Below are positions 26,201-38,097 of a stretch of DNA of 64,000 nucleotides, in pieces (the first letter of the stretch is position 1; each line of letters begins with the position of its first letter). Made by a program: the position numbers and the translations under genes. The notes beneath the pieces are model-generated. The model was not told the DNA's origin. It worked only from the letters and a program-made list of their open reading frames with translations, and made no database searches. Origin of the DNA: Apis mellifera (lineage: Eukaryota; Arthropoda; Insecta; Hymenoptera; Apidae); the NCBI RefSeq assembly GCF_003254395.2, contig NC_037639.1, positions 13,683,037 to 13,747,036 of the forward strand, given 5' to 3'.

Positions 26201-26931
26201 TTATCAACAGTATATCTTGTCCATCCTTCATTCAATATCCATTGATTTGGCATTTGAGGAATATTTTTCATAATATTTTTTATAAGTTTTAAATAAGGTT
26301 TAATTTGTGCCTTTCCGATATTATAAAAATGTTGTTCAATATCATCTCCTTCCAAAAGAGGTATTTTAATATCAACCTTAGGCAGTCTAGTTGCATCTTC
26401 TATTTTTATTCCATATGAGTGCAAATTATTTTTTATAGATTGTATTTCTTCTTTTGATATTTTTTGTGGCGTTTCAGAATTTTTAAATATCTGTTTATGT
26501 AACGATTTCGGAAGCATTTGTATATTAATTTCATTAATTCTTATATCGTTTTCACTAATTCTTTCATTACAAATTTCTTCTTCTTTATTTTCTAATGTTT
26601 GTATATCTTTATGTTTTAAAGCATTATTATAATTATTATTCATATTATTTATTGAAGGTAACAATTGTTCATAATTTTTAGATATTAATTTGTCATTTAT
26701 TTGAGTTTTATTTGATATAAGTGGTGCATTAAAAATATAATTTTTATTATTAACGTTTTTATAATTTTTATTATATGAATTAGTATTTTTCTTTGAGGTT
26801 AAAAGAGACTTATATTTTCTGTTAATAATTTTTTTTGTAAATTGCTTGCCTGCAATTTCACTAATATTGCGACTTATAATAATATATTTGGGACCATGGA
26901 TATTACGTATATTAATTAAATAACGTTTCAT
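23290..26931 (-). CDS. PolG1: Mitochondrial DNA polymerase gamma, catalytic subunit
   Basis: This family-A DNA polymerase replicates mitochondrial DNA. It is a single uninterrupted frame of 1213 aa, close to the usual 1140-1240. A basic, hydroxylated N terminus fits a mitochondrial targeting sequence, and the first 200 residues are an Asn/Lys-rich extension. Exonuclease motifs are visible: Exo I FDVEVCIKEGSLPTL (about residue 258), Exo II GHNVSFDRSKIKEQYW (about 334) and Exo III YCANDVIATHNVL (about 438). Polymerase motifs follow: A VGADVDSQELWISSI (about 877), B RNQAKIINYARIYGAG (about 933) and C LSFHDEVRYL (about 1108), with both catalytic aspartates present. A spacer region lies between. 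The gene is intronless in its coding part and shares a 0.6 kb head-to-head region with Cep97. Confidence 0.97.
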   Translation of the reverse strand: MKRYLINIRNIHGPKYIIISRNISEIAGKQFTKKIINRKYKSLLTSKKNTNSYNKNYKNVNNKNYIFNAPLISNKTQINDKLISKNYEQLLPSINNMNNNYNNALKHKDIQTLENKEEEICNERISENDIRINEINIQMLPKSLHKQIFKNSETPQKISKEEIQSIKNNLHSYGIKIEDATRLPKVDIKIPLLEGDDIEQHFYNIGKAQIKPYLKLIKNIMKNIPQMPNQWILNEGWTRYTVDNIQKVDYPLEDAIIFDVEVCIKEGSLPTLATAVTNKAWYGWVSKSLIDGVSRNFEGKQYTMDELIPMESIITERGEKLTSFHKKPKIIVGHNVSFDRSKIKEQYWLKQTGLRFIDTMSLHICIGGINSYQRSILNSTKNTEEKCNLEMQTSLNNLADIHKFYCGSEINKNVREVFINGTLKNIKEDFNSLMIYCANDVIATHNVLCKLFPIFEERFPHPVTLAGMLELGTAYLPINSNWKKYLNESETTFEDLNYETKIVLTKRANAVCKLLHNKKYKEDLWMWDEDWSTQMVKVKTQSLKKNLKNISQIQNAKRKKETKTQSYLTDDEDEEDPLEKKFAYLTETRKFLPLKLPHMSGYPAWYRKLCFKINDENWSPGPQNISISKQIVPKLLNLTWENFPLHYIKNKGWGILVPHTNDLNIKTKIPLKQLLAQCALPKKEYLSDEICDDTMSTMNKELEKDLHKTEFWYNKKKNPNIQSTDIYKGSAHWCDTNIDNCCYFFKLPHKDGKNYNVGNPLSKHFLNKFSENILGSSDRDAVEILKIARMVSYWRNNRDRIMSQFTIWFEKSYLSCSIKSSKKSMCYGAILPLVAVCGTLTRRAVEPTWMTASNSDTERVGSELRAMIQAPPGYNIVGADVDSQELWISSIIGDAYYKKIHGATPFGWMTLIGTKANETDMHSVTAKAIGISRNQAKIINYARIYGAGQKFAETLLKQFNPSMTDSEATLKSRKMFTMTKGKKIYKLKPEYINNNNDYDKLYSSYEAYKLSKLHGKIISEMFEKNKWVGGSESAMFNRLEEIACNPHPVTPFLNSRLTVALESSVNDEKFLPTKINWVVQSGAVDFLHLMLVSMKWLMKDHARFCLSFHDEVRYLVPSKYKYNAALAMHITNLLTRSFCASRLGMNDLPMSVAFFTSVEVDTVLRKEPENDCITPSNPHGLKNEYEIPPGESLDIWSAIDKSKGSLGPWTAKQ

Positions 26932-27563
26932 TATTAATTTAGTTCTTTTATAATTTCACACAACAAAATTAACACGTGGCGTTAATTTACGAAAACATAT
27001 AAAAGATATGTTATTAATTAATTATAGAATCATAAAATCTTACCTGTTATTTATAAATTATATTTTAAAAAGTAATGAGAATGTTTAACAGCCTAATAAT
27101 TTTAACTTAATTTGTGATATGTGTAATTTGACTTGAGTCAATAGTAATATTAAATTTTTAAGTTGCCATATTAACATTTTTTTGAATTTTAAAATCATTT
27201 ATTTATTATTTATTTTAATTAGATGTATAATTATTATTTATTTTAATTTGTATATTATAAATATAATATTATTACAATGTTAATTATATAATATTTTTTT
27301 ATTTCAATAAAAATTATTTAAATAAAAATATCAATATAAATTTATTGTGAAAAAATATTATTAATAAAAATAAATAAAATAAATGTGATTAAAAAAATAA
27401 TAGTATGATATTATAATATTACCTTATTTTTCTTATATTTTTGTAGAAAAATAAAGAGAAATGTGAATATTTCGTAATGTATACAATTCCGGTATTTTTT
27501 AAGCATTTACTATAGTGATTACAGCGACATCTTCATAGCGTCTACCAATTTATTGTGTTCATC
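26932..27563. promoter_or_regulatory. Divergent promoter region between PolG and Cep97
   Basis: This 632-bp stretch separates two genes transcribed away from each other. It is AT-rich in the middle. Near 27520-27560 there is a more complex patch with GCGACATCTTCATAGCG just before the Cep97 ATG. No TATA element is convincing because of composition. Shared promoter use is inferred from geometry alone. Confidence 0.5.
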
Positions 27564-30500
27564 ATGGCTTCGACGGGTTAGCAAAAATTTAATATTTATA
27601 TTATACAATTCTTATATTAATTGTCTTCATAAAAACAATTTAGATATTTCTAAAATATTTTGATTTTTTACAAGTTTTGTAAATTTAATTTATATATATA
27701 TGTATATAAGAATGCTACAATTTTATTGTGTTCTTATACTTGCCTTTTGACATTTTCTGTTATTTTATATTTAGATATTTATGTGTTTATTTAAATTAAT
27801 AATAGTGAAACACTGTATTAATTTAACTTATACAGAATCCTTAGTATGCGATACACTCGATCTAAGTGGTCAAGGTTTAAAGAAGCTTCCTCGTTGTCCG
27901 TCTGATGCAGATATTAGCACATTGATCATTGACGATAATGAACTCCAGCGTCTTGATAATCTTGATTCTTACCATAGAATTACCAAGGTAATATGTTTAT
28001 GACAACATATATGAGATAAAATTTATGTATATATATTATATATATTTATTTATTTTTATAATATATCATATAAATATTAATTATTACTTTTAATATATTG
28101 AATAATTGATCAATTAAAATTTTTATAATTAAATTATTTCAGTTATCAATAGTAAGGAATCAATTGCTACGTATGTATGGAGTATCAAAGTTACATAATC
28201 TTGTAACTCTTAATCTAGCAAATAATGGTATTTTAACCATAGAAGGTATAAAGGATATGATAAATTTACATACACTTTGTTTAGCTGGTAATAATATAAA
28301 GGTATAAATATAATTTTTTAATATATTTAATATGATATTATAAATTATTCAATCTTTATAACATTATATTAATCTATTAGTCTATTGAACATTTGCACAC
28401 AAATACTAAGTTGGAGCATTTGGACTTGTCTGAAAATAGTATCAGTCATATCTCAGACATATCTTATCTACGAAACTTAAAAGTAATTATAAATATTAAA
28501 ATTTAAAATTTATATTTTTTTTCAATTATATTGAATATATAATATAATAATAAAAATAAAATATATGATTTTTAATTTTAATTCTAATAAAATTAATGGT
28601 ATTTTAGGAATTATTTTTACATAACAACCGTATAATAACATTAAGACAATGTGAACGCTATTTACCTACTTCTTTAGAAACATTTACATTGGCAAATAAT
28701 AACATTACTGATTTAAATGAAATGTCACATTTAGCTAATTTAAAAAATTTAATAAATTTTTCAATTGCTAATAATCCATGTGTTAGTATGACAGGTAATA
28801 GTACGTATCCTTTTTATATGTAATTATATAATTTATGTTAATAATGTTAATTTAGATTTTAGAAATCAGATTAGATAGCAGAAATATATTTATAACATTC
28901 TCATTATTCTAGATGTTCTCATTTTATAGAGTTATTTTTTATCTATGCTTGTAGAAAGCTCTAGGTATAAAAAATATTTATAATTGTAGATTTACTATAG
29001 TTTCTTAACAAATAGCTTATAGTGGTTTTGATTATCGACCTTTTGTTATCAATTGGTGTATGAGCTTGAAATCAATTGATGGCTATCCTGTTGATCCTAT
29101 TGAAAGGTGGGTATCTTTTTAGATACATTAGTCATGATATATAATTTAATTATATACAGAATTTTATTTAGTTTAAAGAATTAAAATTTATTTGAAATTA
29201 TGGTCACTCAGTTTAAAAGCAGAGTGGCTATATTCTCAGGGACGTGGTAGACAATTCCGTGTTGGCGAACATGCATTACTTGCACAATATTTAGCATCAG
29301 TTTGTCCACTTTCTGGTGAATCCTTAGAAAATGAAACTGACAGGAAGCTAAGGCTGATTTTAAGTAAAGCACAACATCATCAACAACAATTAAATCAACA
29401 AAGTGATACTGGAAGTGTGCACAGCTTAAGTAGCGTCGGAATGAGTCCTTCTCCAGCCACTAGGCGTAGACTTAGTCATAACAGGACAAGTTCTCCTAGA
29501 CGTGCCAGTGAGTTAAGATTAATTGACTTAATTTTCTTTATTATTATTGTGAATACAATGAAAATTTGTTTAAAGTTTTCTTATTAATTATAAAACGTGG
29601 ACTAGTAGTGATGTACACTTTCCAGTCGTCATGCATATATATATCCTAGTTATAATGTATTTTCTCTAGTTGCGCCAATGTTGACATACTATGAAGATAA
29701 ATGCTTACAATCACCAAAATTTTATGAAGCAAAGTACTGTGTGTGCCATTCACCTTGTAAAGGTATCCAAAGTCAAAATGAAAATTAATCATACGACTAT
29801 ATTGCATTATAAGCATCTGTAAAAATCTAAGATAAATATTATTTATAATTTAAAATAATAAATTTAGAATTGAGTAATAATAAAAATATAATACATTTTG
29901 AAAAAATTTTATCTTGGATTAATGCATATGTTTATCTTTTCTATGCCTATAGTTTATAGTACATTTTTATGTGATTACGTTTTTAAGCTTATAGCGCAAA
30001 TGACTTTGGAGAATGAAAAATTGCAATGTTATGATAATGATGCTAATTAGAAAATTTGTTTAGCATATTAGCATTTGACGATTTGGAAATATATTTCACA
30101 TAGTTCACAATTTTTATCTTATTTATTCATAGTTAAATTATTAATTATTTGCATGCTTCTGCCTTAGTAATAAATATATAAATATAATTAAATATGTAAT
30201 AATTAATAAAATTAAAAATTTATAAAAATAGATGATATTTAATTAGGTTCATCAAGAAATTCATTAAGAATAAGGTCACCAGATAGAATGGTATCTAGTT
30301 GTCATACCGATACTATAGTTTCTTCATGCCATACATTATTACCTGAAGATCAAGAATCCTTAATGACTCAAAGTTTGGATCCAAATATGCTTTGCAATAC
30401 TTTAAATAATAAAGCATCAAATACTGTTGATACAGAAGGTATATAATAAATGTTATCAATTATTAGCATTTGTATTTATATTTATTAAATAAATATACAT

Positions 30501-32285
30501 AATTAAAAACGATTTGCAGAAACATCAAGTCCTTTACAAGCTGCAACAAAACTAGTACCAGTTCCAGAATCTTTAATGAGTCCAGATTTTCGTCCACCAT
30601 CTGGTCTTTCTCGAGTTTTAGCAAAAACTCCACCAAGTAAATTAACATCACCATGTCAAATTACAGTGCCAAACAAACCTACTTGTGATGGAGATAGCAA
30701 AGCAATTCCTATAATAAATACAGTAAATCCAATGGCAAAAACAAATCTTACTTCTATTAAAGCAAATGCACTTGTAAAAAGTAATTCAGCAACAAATTGT
30801 ACTATTGGAAAACCAAATATTGCTAAACCTATTATTACAAATACTAGTAATAAATGTCCCCATAGTGTGAAAATTAATAATTATGTTCAAAGCAAAACAT
30901 TGCCTGCCAAACGAAATACAAAAAATTCACCAAATTTAGGCAGAAATATACAAAGATTAAAGAGTACAAATGATAAAATTAAAAGCAATGTTATTAAAAA
31001 AAATGGAGATGGAGATGCTGATAATGCTACTCAAAGTAGTGATGAAGATAGCGAAGTATGTCAAGCAAAATTAGATAGTATTCGACATAGAGCTATTCAA
31101 CGAAGACAAGAAGACAATAAAGGTAATTATTTTTTCTTTTTTTTTTAAATAAATGTAAAAATTTTTTAGAATAAAATAATTTTTTATTTCTAAAATAGAT
31201 CAAGATGAAGCTGAAAAAGCAGCAATATGTATTCAAAGAATGTGGAGAGGATATCATACAAGAAATCTTAATAAAAAAGCAACTACTATACTGAAAACTA
31301 TTGAAATGATAAGAACAAATAAGTATATTCAGTATGATCGTTTTCTCTTTAATTCAATTTAATATCTTTCCCAAAATATTGTATAATTTATTAATCTTTT
31401 AGGAAACTAACTACTGATATGGAAGCCACTAGAACTGCTTTAGAAAGTGAACATAAACTACAGTTATTGCAAATGCAAGCAATTAATGCATTGTGGAAAA
31501 AAGTTGTTAGTCTCCAACCTAGTCGAGATTCTACAAATAATGACAATGAAAATATTGCACAAAATGTAGATGTTGTAACTAATTTAACACAAACATGTAA
31601 TTTATTGCATAGTCAGGTAATATATCAATTATATTTTTAAAATTATTAATGATTTAAAAATGATTTTTAAAAATTGCTTTATATATGTATATGTATATAT
31701 ATATAGGTTCAACAATTACAAGATTCTATGTCAGAAATTAAACGATGTATGTCGAGTATGCAATCAAAATCCAATCTTATTGATAATGGTGTTGCAACTC
31801 AAACAGAAATTTCAGCTGTTCATACTCCAGCAGGCGAAGAAAATTTATTTCCTTACGCCCGTCCACATAGACCACAAACATTACCAATTCATCAAACAAT
31901 TCATGAAGGAAATGAAAATAAAAGTTTTGCATCTAATTTGATTGATAGCGTTTTAAAAAAAGTATCTCAGTCCACTGATACAACAGATGATGAAGTTAAT
32001 ACTGACATTCTAAACTCTAATGAAAATCCCGAAGTGTTAAATTCAAATGATCATCCTGATATGTTTAAAAGTTGTGAAGAGATTATAGAACCTGATTTCA
32101 AAGATGTAGTAGAACATGATGTAAAAAATGAATATGATGTAATTGATAATGCTGTTATAAATGGTGAAGTTTGTGAGGAAACATTATGTAAAGAATTGCA
32201 CAATTTAATTGAAACAGAAATTAAAACAGAAAATTGTATGAACTTGAAAAAGGAAAATAGTTCAGAAGAAATTGAAAAGGAATAA
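27564..32285 (+). CDS. Cep97: Centrosomal protein Cep97 (LRR and IQ motif)
   Basis: Cep97 caps centrioles with CP110 and restrains ciliogenesis. Thirteen exons join in phase to about 934 aa: 27564-27576, 27836-27987, 28143-28301, 28381-28482, 28608-28794, 29016-29106, 29212-29507, 29670-29762, 30247-30438, 30520-31122, 31199-31322, 31403-31616 and 31707-32285. The first exon is only 13 nt (MAST). Leucine-rich repeats cover about residues 10-220 (LDLSGQGLKKLP, LNLANNGI, LDLSENSISHIS, LFLHNNRI). They are followed by the LRR-cap segment FDYRPFVINWCMSLKSIDGYPVD and the conserved SLKAEWLYSQGRGRQFR. An IQ motif AAICIQRMWRGYHTRN lies near residue 635, then a short coiled coil and an acidic tail. The LRR-cap plus IQ arrangement separates it from other LRR proteins. 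The 93-nt exon 29670-29762 is phase-symmetric and may be optional. Confidence 0.93.
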
Positions 32286-34190
32286 CTTTAATTTGAAAAA
32301 ACATATAGAAAATAGTAAGAAAAAGAATAAACGTGCAAACTTAAAAGCCTTGAACAAAAATAATAAGAAAAAACATAAATTCTAATAAATAATTTAATAT
32401 ATGAATGAATGAATTAATCTGAGAAACATATAGAAAATAATAACAAAAAGAACGAAGATATAAAGTTAAAAGCCTTGAACAAAAGTAATAAGAAACAAAC
32501 ATAAATTTCAATGAATAATCTAACGTATGAATGAATGACATTAATACATTTTTAACTAAAAATACTCATTGTACATAAGTTCAAAAACTAGTCTTAATTA
32601 TATTCAGATTACAAAATTTAATGCTTTTAATTATATTGTATCTATAATATTTTAAAATCAAACTCATCAAAGTTCAAAAGATTATCATAGAATACATTTA
32701 AAAAGAAAAAGTACCAAAGACTATAGTTTTAAACAATCATTTCATTAAGTTAATTTATTATGTACATCGTGGTCATTAAAGCAATTTTGAAATTTTTCCG
32801 TCCACATATCTGGCTTTTAAAAAATTCATCGATGTATAAAATGTATTAAGAATGTTATATGTCTTACAAAAAGCTTTGCTCCTTCTTTAAAATATCATAA
32901 AAATATTACTGTACAGAAGAAATGATGTATTTAATGTCATGAATTCCAATGTCAGAATTCGTCAATTCTCAGATTGAAATATTTATAAACACACAAATAA
33001 GAATTTTGATATGTGATGCATTCCTTAATATTTTTAAGTTTTGCTAAGAAATTTCTTGGATAATATTACCTAGATAATTATTGTTTTGTATGTATTTATT
33101 TTTTTATTTATTTATTTATTTAAAAGTATAAATTCTAGAAAGAATCAATGTTATTCTAAAATGTAGGTAATAATGAAAACATTTTTAATCTAGTCACTAC
33201 AAAAACTACATATAATTGCTGTAGATATTAACTAAACTTGTTACATAGATATACAGTGTTATTAAAACAAATAAAATCTTTCAACGAAAACGAATTAATT
33301 GTTAAAAAATGAGTTTTTGTTTATGACAAAGAACACTACAAAAATTTGTTTATATGTATATTAATTAAGTTTTATTATTAAAAACATTTCCATAAAATAA
33401 ATCATATTGTAAGAATATTATTACAATGAAAGAAACTATATGTGAGCTCTTACTAAAACTCTTACTTAAAATTTATTTTGTGTGACTTATTGCGTCACAT
33501 AAGACATTCGATGCTCAGAATTGTTAAGAACTTAATATAAATGTTAAATAAATAAGACATACACATGAATAGATGTTTGTAATAATATTTACTCTTTTAT
33601 ATAATTGATTTCTGTACATGATCTATTTAATCTGTTCCCTCCATTATAATATCCTAAAATTTTATATTGGAATGCATTCTTTTAAATTATGATAAAAAAT
33701 AATTATTCAAATATAATTAAATTTTTATAACAACAAGTTTACTATACAAAATAGATATTTAATGTGATATAAGCATGCTTCACATGTTCCTTTTATACTT
33801 AATAACTTTTAACAAAATATATACAAAATATATTTTTAAGAACAATATTCACAGCAATATATTTTCAACAATTATAATGCTTTTGCTTCTTCTTGTACAT
33901 TGTACATGAAGATTGTTATTGAATAATAAAAATGCTTAAATGAAAATAAATGATATTTATCAAAAAAAGTAAAAATGAATATCGATATTTATTTAAGATA
34001 TTTTTTTATGTACAAAATTTTTTTAATAATTTTAGCTAAAATACAATTATTTTACAATGTTTTTTTAAAAAACACTAATATATAATATATAATATATAAA
34101 AATGATTTTACTTTTATTTTTAATTTAAAATATAGATAAAAAATATATTTACACAATTTTATTTTATAAAATACTAAATAAAAAATATTT
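32286..34190. other. Convergent 3' region between Cep97 and PPID
   Basis: This is noncoding AT-rich sequence. The left part is Cep97 3' UTR and carries a tandem duplication (32295-32544). The right part is likely the 3' UTR of PPID on the minus strand. Several possible AATAAA signals exist on both strands, too many to choose among. Confidence 0.6.
32295..32544. repeat. Imperfect tandem duplication, unit about 125 bp
   Basis: Copy 1 (about 32295-32417) and copy 2 (about 32421-32544) share AACATATAGAAAATA, TTAAAAGCCTTGAACAAAA, the AATAAGAAA-rich stretch and a closing ATGAATGAATGA, in the same order and spacing, with scattered substitutions. It lies directly after the Cep97 stop codon. Confidence 0.85.
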
Positions 34191-35726
34191 TCATTTAAAC
34201 ATTCTTTGACAAGAAGCTTTTTCAATTACTAGGTATGAATTCATAACTCTTTTAACTTTATCAATCTCTAATAAAATATCTTTATTATTAGGAGATTCTA
34301 ATAATGCTTGCTTTAAATCTGCTAAACCTAAATTATATTCATTTAGTCCCATATGTGCCTGACTTCTCCGAAATAAAGCTTTACTATTGTTCTTCTCTAA
34401 TTGTAAAACCTAAATATAAAATTTTTATTAGATACTTCAAAATATTTATAACTTATATTCAATTATATTTATATTTATATTTTACCTTTGAACAAAGCTT
34501 TAAAGCTTCACGATAATCCTTTTCTTTCAATTTAACAGCAGCAAGATTAAGTAATAGAGTCACTTTAATATTCATCATTAATTCATTACAATTAGATACA
34601 TCTATTGTCTTTATCATCCACTTGTAATATCGTAATGCTTTTTTATATTTTCTGCCTGCATCTACATAATTTTTTCGTAAGAAATAATAATTTCCTGAAT
34701 CTTTTATCTTCTTAATAACTTCCATCATATATTTATACTATAAATATCCATAAATGTATACATAAATAATTACAAAAAATAATTATTTTTTGTAATAGAA
34801 ATATATATGACAAAGACTCTTACATCAAGTTGTTTAATATGTCTAGAATAATTCCAATCTTCTGGCCAAGCAGTAAAAACATCTTCTGTACCATCATTTT
34901 CTTCCATACCCCAATTTTGATCTCCTTTTAATTCACCACAATCAATTATATATATTTTCTATAATAAAAAATATTCATAGAATTAATAATAATTAAATTC
35001 AAATATAAAAAATTAAATAAAATACTTATTTACCTCAACTGGTATATCATTAACTGTTCTAATTTGAGATACTTCTAATACAACACCCATTCCTTTTAAA
35101 ACTTTACCAAATACTACATTGGTATTATCCAAATGTGAAGTGGCTGAAATAGTAATTATAAACTGAGAACTATTGCTATTTGGATATCCTTCATTTACCA
35201 TGCTTAGTAATCCTCCTGATGAATGAGTAAGTCCAAAATGTTCATCTTCAAATTTTATTCCATATATACTTTCCCCGCTTGTCCCATTAAAATTTATTAT
35301 ATCTCCACCTTGGATCATAACCTGTGATAATACTGAACCATACAAAACTTTTTCATTAAATATTAATCTTTTTATATCATTTTTAGAAAATATTATTTTT
35401 ATTATACCTTTATGAAATGTTGATCCTTTATAATGTAACTTTTTACCATTAATTCCAATACCTTTTTCTCCAGTACATAATGCACGAAAATTTTCTGCTG
35501 TTCGAGGTACAACATCCTTAAAAAGTTCTATCACAACTCTTCCAACTGTATTACATAAATTATTTTTAAATTAAATGAAATATAAAAAAAAATAATATAC
35601 ATTAAAAATTGACTTGTTTATTTTTATGATTATAACCCTACCTTTTTCAGATTCAATTGCTATATCTAAAAATACAATTGGATTTTTTTTACAATTATTG
35701 TTTTCATTCGTTAATGAAATTTCCAT
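34191..35726 (-). CDS. PPID: Cyclophilin 40 / peptidyl-prolyl isomerase D (Hsp90 co-chaperone)
   Basis: Cyclophilin-40 joins a cyclophilin domain to a TPR domain that docks Hsp90. Six coding exons join in phase to about 375 aa (human PPID is 370): 35642-35726, 35408-35545, 35034-35332, 34824-34958, 34486-34737 and 34191-34409. The cyclophilin domain (about residues 14-185) shows FKDVVPRTAENFRALCTGEKG, MIQGGD, GTSGESIYGIKFEDE, GLLSMVN and SQFIIT. The linker has DCGELKGDQNWG. The TPR part keeps the carboxylate-clamp residues (KIKDSGN, LLNLAAVKLK, SKALFRRSQ). The catalytic positions of the cyclophilin domain are altered (see findings). The exon 3 acceptor was chosen at 35333 because it gives FHKVLSQVMIQGGD, which aligns to the family; another AG a few bases on would break the frame. 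Confidence 0.92.
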
Positions 35727-37035
35727 ATTTTAACTAATAATATTTATCCATATATGAATTAGATTTTTCAAATCTTGTTTGCTTATTAAGCTTATTACCA
35801 TAAACATGTTATATCATAGATTTAACATCTTATGAAATTTTTTGTTATGCTATTTGAAATATATAATTGAAATTTTGATTTTAAAAAAATTAATAATTTT
35901 ATTATTCTATATAATTTAAAACGATGAGTTCAAATACAAACATGATACAAAATAAATCTAATATATTCTAATATATTCTAATTCAATATATATTTTTTTC
36001 CCAATATGAGAAAAAAAAAGAACTCATTTATTATTTTAATATCATTCTTAAGATTAAGCTTAGAATAAAATTATAATATTAATTGAAATTAAAATTAAAT
36101 TTCAATAAAAAAAAGGGAACAAATATAGAATATTTTATATGAAATATTATATTTTATTCATGATTATATTTACATAAACTAATATGAAATAAATTATTGG
36201 AATAGTAATTTTACATTAAAGATTATGATACATTTTAAAAGAGAAATTATGAAAATGTCAATTGATATTCTATACCTCATAAATAATTACGTGCCAAGAA
36301 TAAATAAAGTCAAGAAGACATTATTGAGAAAAAGATAGAAATAGGATAAAAATATAGAAATTAGCGCCATCTCTAGAGTGTTACAAATAAAACGCATATA
36401 AATAAAGATTGCAAATAGTAGAAAAAGAATGAAGATATAACAAGAATTGATTATCAGCTCTATCTAAGAAGATAGGTATTTTAGAAGATGGAATAAAATT
36501 TCATGAAATAATAAATTTATTTTTGTTTCTTGTTTTTCATGAATCAATATTATCAAAATTAATAATTATATAATTATAAAATTTTTCTTTATAAAATTTT
36601 TAAAACACCTGATCTCTTAGAATTTAAAATTCGTTTAAAAAATTAATATAATACCTTGTCAAAATATTAATATTTTTTTTTTTAATTAATTATTATATAG
36701 TAATAAAAATTTATTACTATTTTAATGTTCAACTATCATGATGCTTCATTATTTTATTTTACATTATAATTATACAAAAAACAATAATGTATTATAAATG
36801 AGTATTATATAAAAATGTATTGAATTTTATATCTATATTATATTTAGTTTAGGACTATTCTATATTATTGATAAGCCCACTCTTAATACTTATAATATTA
36901 TTTTATTTTCTTAATTTTAATATATCAGTATTTTTTATTTTAGATAATAAAATTTACATAATTTATAATTATTATAATCATTTCATGACAAAAAGTCTAT
37001 TTGAATTTATTATGATAGCAAAATAACATTGAAGA
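35727..37035. other. Region upstream of PPID
   Basis: This is AT-rich noncoding DNA. A more complex patch lies at about 36240-36500 and includes GCGCCATCTCTAGAGTG near 36364. This could be the promoter or a noncoding exon of PPID, or an unrelated element. No coding gene is supported. Confidence 0.45.
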
Positions 37036-37107
37036 AGGTCCCACCGAGATTTGAACTCGGATCGCTGGATTCAGAGTCCAGAGTGCTAACCATTACACCA
37101 TGGGACC
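37036..37107 (-). tRNA. tRNA-Gln (anticodon CTG)
   Basis: The minus strand reads as a complete 72-nt cloverleaf. The acceptor stem is GGTCCC/GGGACC with discriminator T, the D arm contains TGTAATGGTTAGCA, the anticodon stem-loop is CTGGACTCTGAATCCAG with anticodon CTG, and the T arm contains GGTTCAAATC-type sequence (GAGTTCAAATCTC). CCA is not encoded, as expected for a nuclear eukaryotic gene. There is no intron. It stands alone in a spacer between PPID and Ndfip. A T-run that could act as the Pol III terminator lies a few bases further down the minus strand. Confidence 0.96.
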
Positions 37108-38097
37108 TTTTGTGTATACGTTTCATTTATATATTATATAAACTTAAAAATTATATTTAAAAAAATACATATATACAAATATCTATTATTTTATATATTT
37201 TATAATTAAAATATAATTTATAATAATTTAAATCTGAGTTAAAATCAATACGAAAAAATATATTTACATAATTGTGGATAAAAAAATATAAGACACATTA
37301 GCTTTTTATATTGTTGTAATAAGTATATAACAATGAAGTTTTTGACAGTATAACATATAATGCATATATGTAGATTTGTAGCAATTCTTTTATACATTTA
37401 TGTATGTGTACATATCATACACATATATATACCCATACATCTGTATAATTTATATGAGTAACTTATATTTTCAAATTCAATAAGAATTCTCTCTATAAAT
37501 TATAATAATATACAAACAAGCAATTGATATTATCAGTATATAGATCATATTCAAAATTCTAAAAGCTTATCTAGTACTAACAGGTATTACACAATATCAC
37601 TATTAGAACTTTTATATTTTAATACCTGTCTAAGGACAATGATTATATGTTTTCCCTTTTCCAAAATAAATTTTTTACTCATGATTTTAATTTTATAAGT
37701 AATAAATTTATACATTCTAAATGTTTCAAAACAATTCGTATTTAAGTGAATAATGTATAAATTAATAATATCTCACATTAAAGCATTGTCCATACTATTT
37801 GAGCAATAAAAATTTACATTTTATTTTATATATGTGACACTAGTACATAAAATAGTGTGCAAAAATTATCTTATTTCTGTTTTTATCTTGCCTTGTTTAT
37901 CTCATATGTAAGTGTATAAGCAAATTTGGCAAATAGTTTTAATAATTTTAATTTTTTTCTAATAATAGAATAATATATAGCCAATATAATATAAAGTAAT
38001 GTTTTTAAAGGGTGTAGATTATATATTGTACAAATACAACCCCAAATAGAAATGTTTGTTCTAAAGCCAAGTTACATAAAAGTGCAGATTTAATGGC
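37108..38097. other. Spacer and Ndfip 3' UTR
   Basis: No gene is seen. The part next to 38098 is expected to be the Ndfip 3' UTR, and several AATAAA/ATTAAA signals are present on the minus strand. Confidence 0.55.

Noticed and set aside
29507..29587. Extension of the Cep97 seventh exon to a stop at about 29585
   Set aside because: A good donor at 29508 and in-phase downstream exons encoding the IQ motif favour splicing; read-through would truncate the protein.
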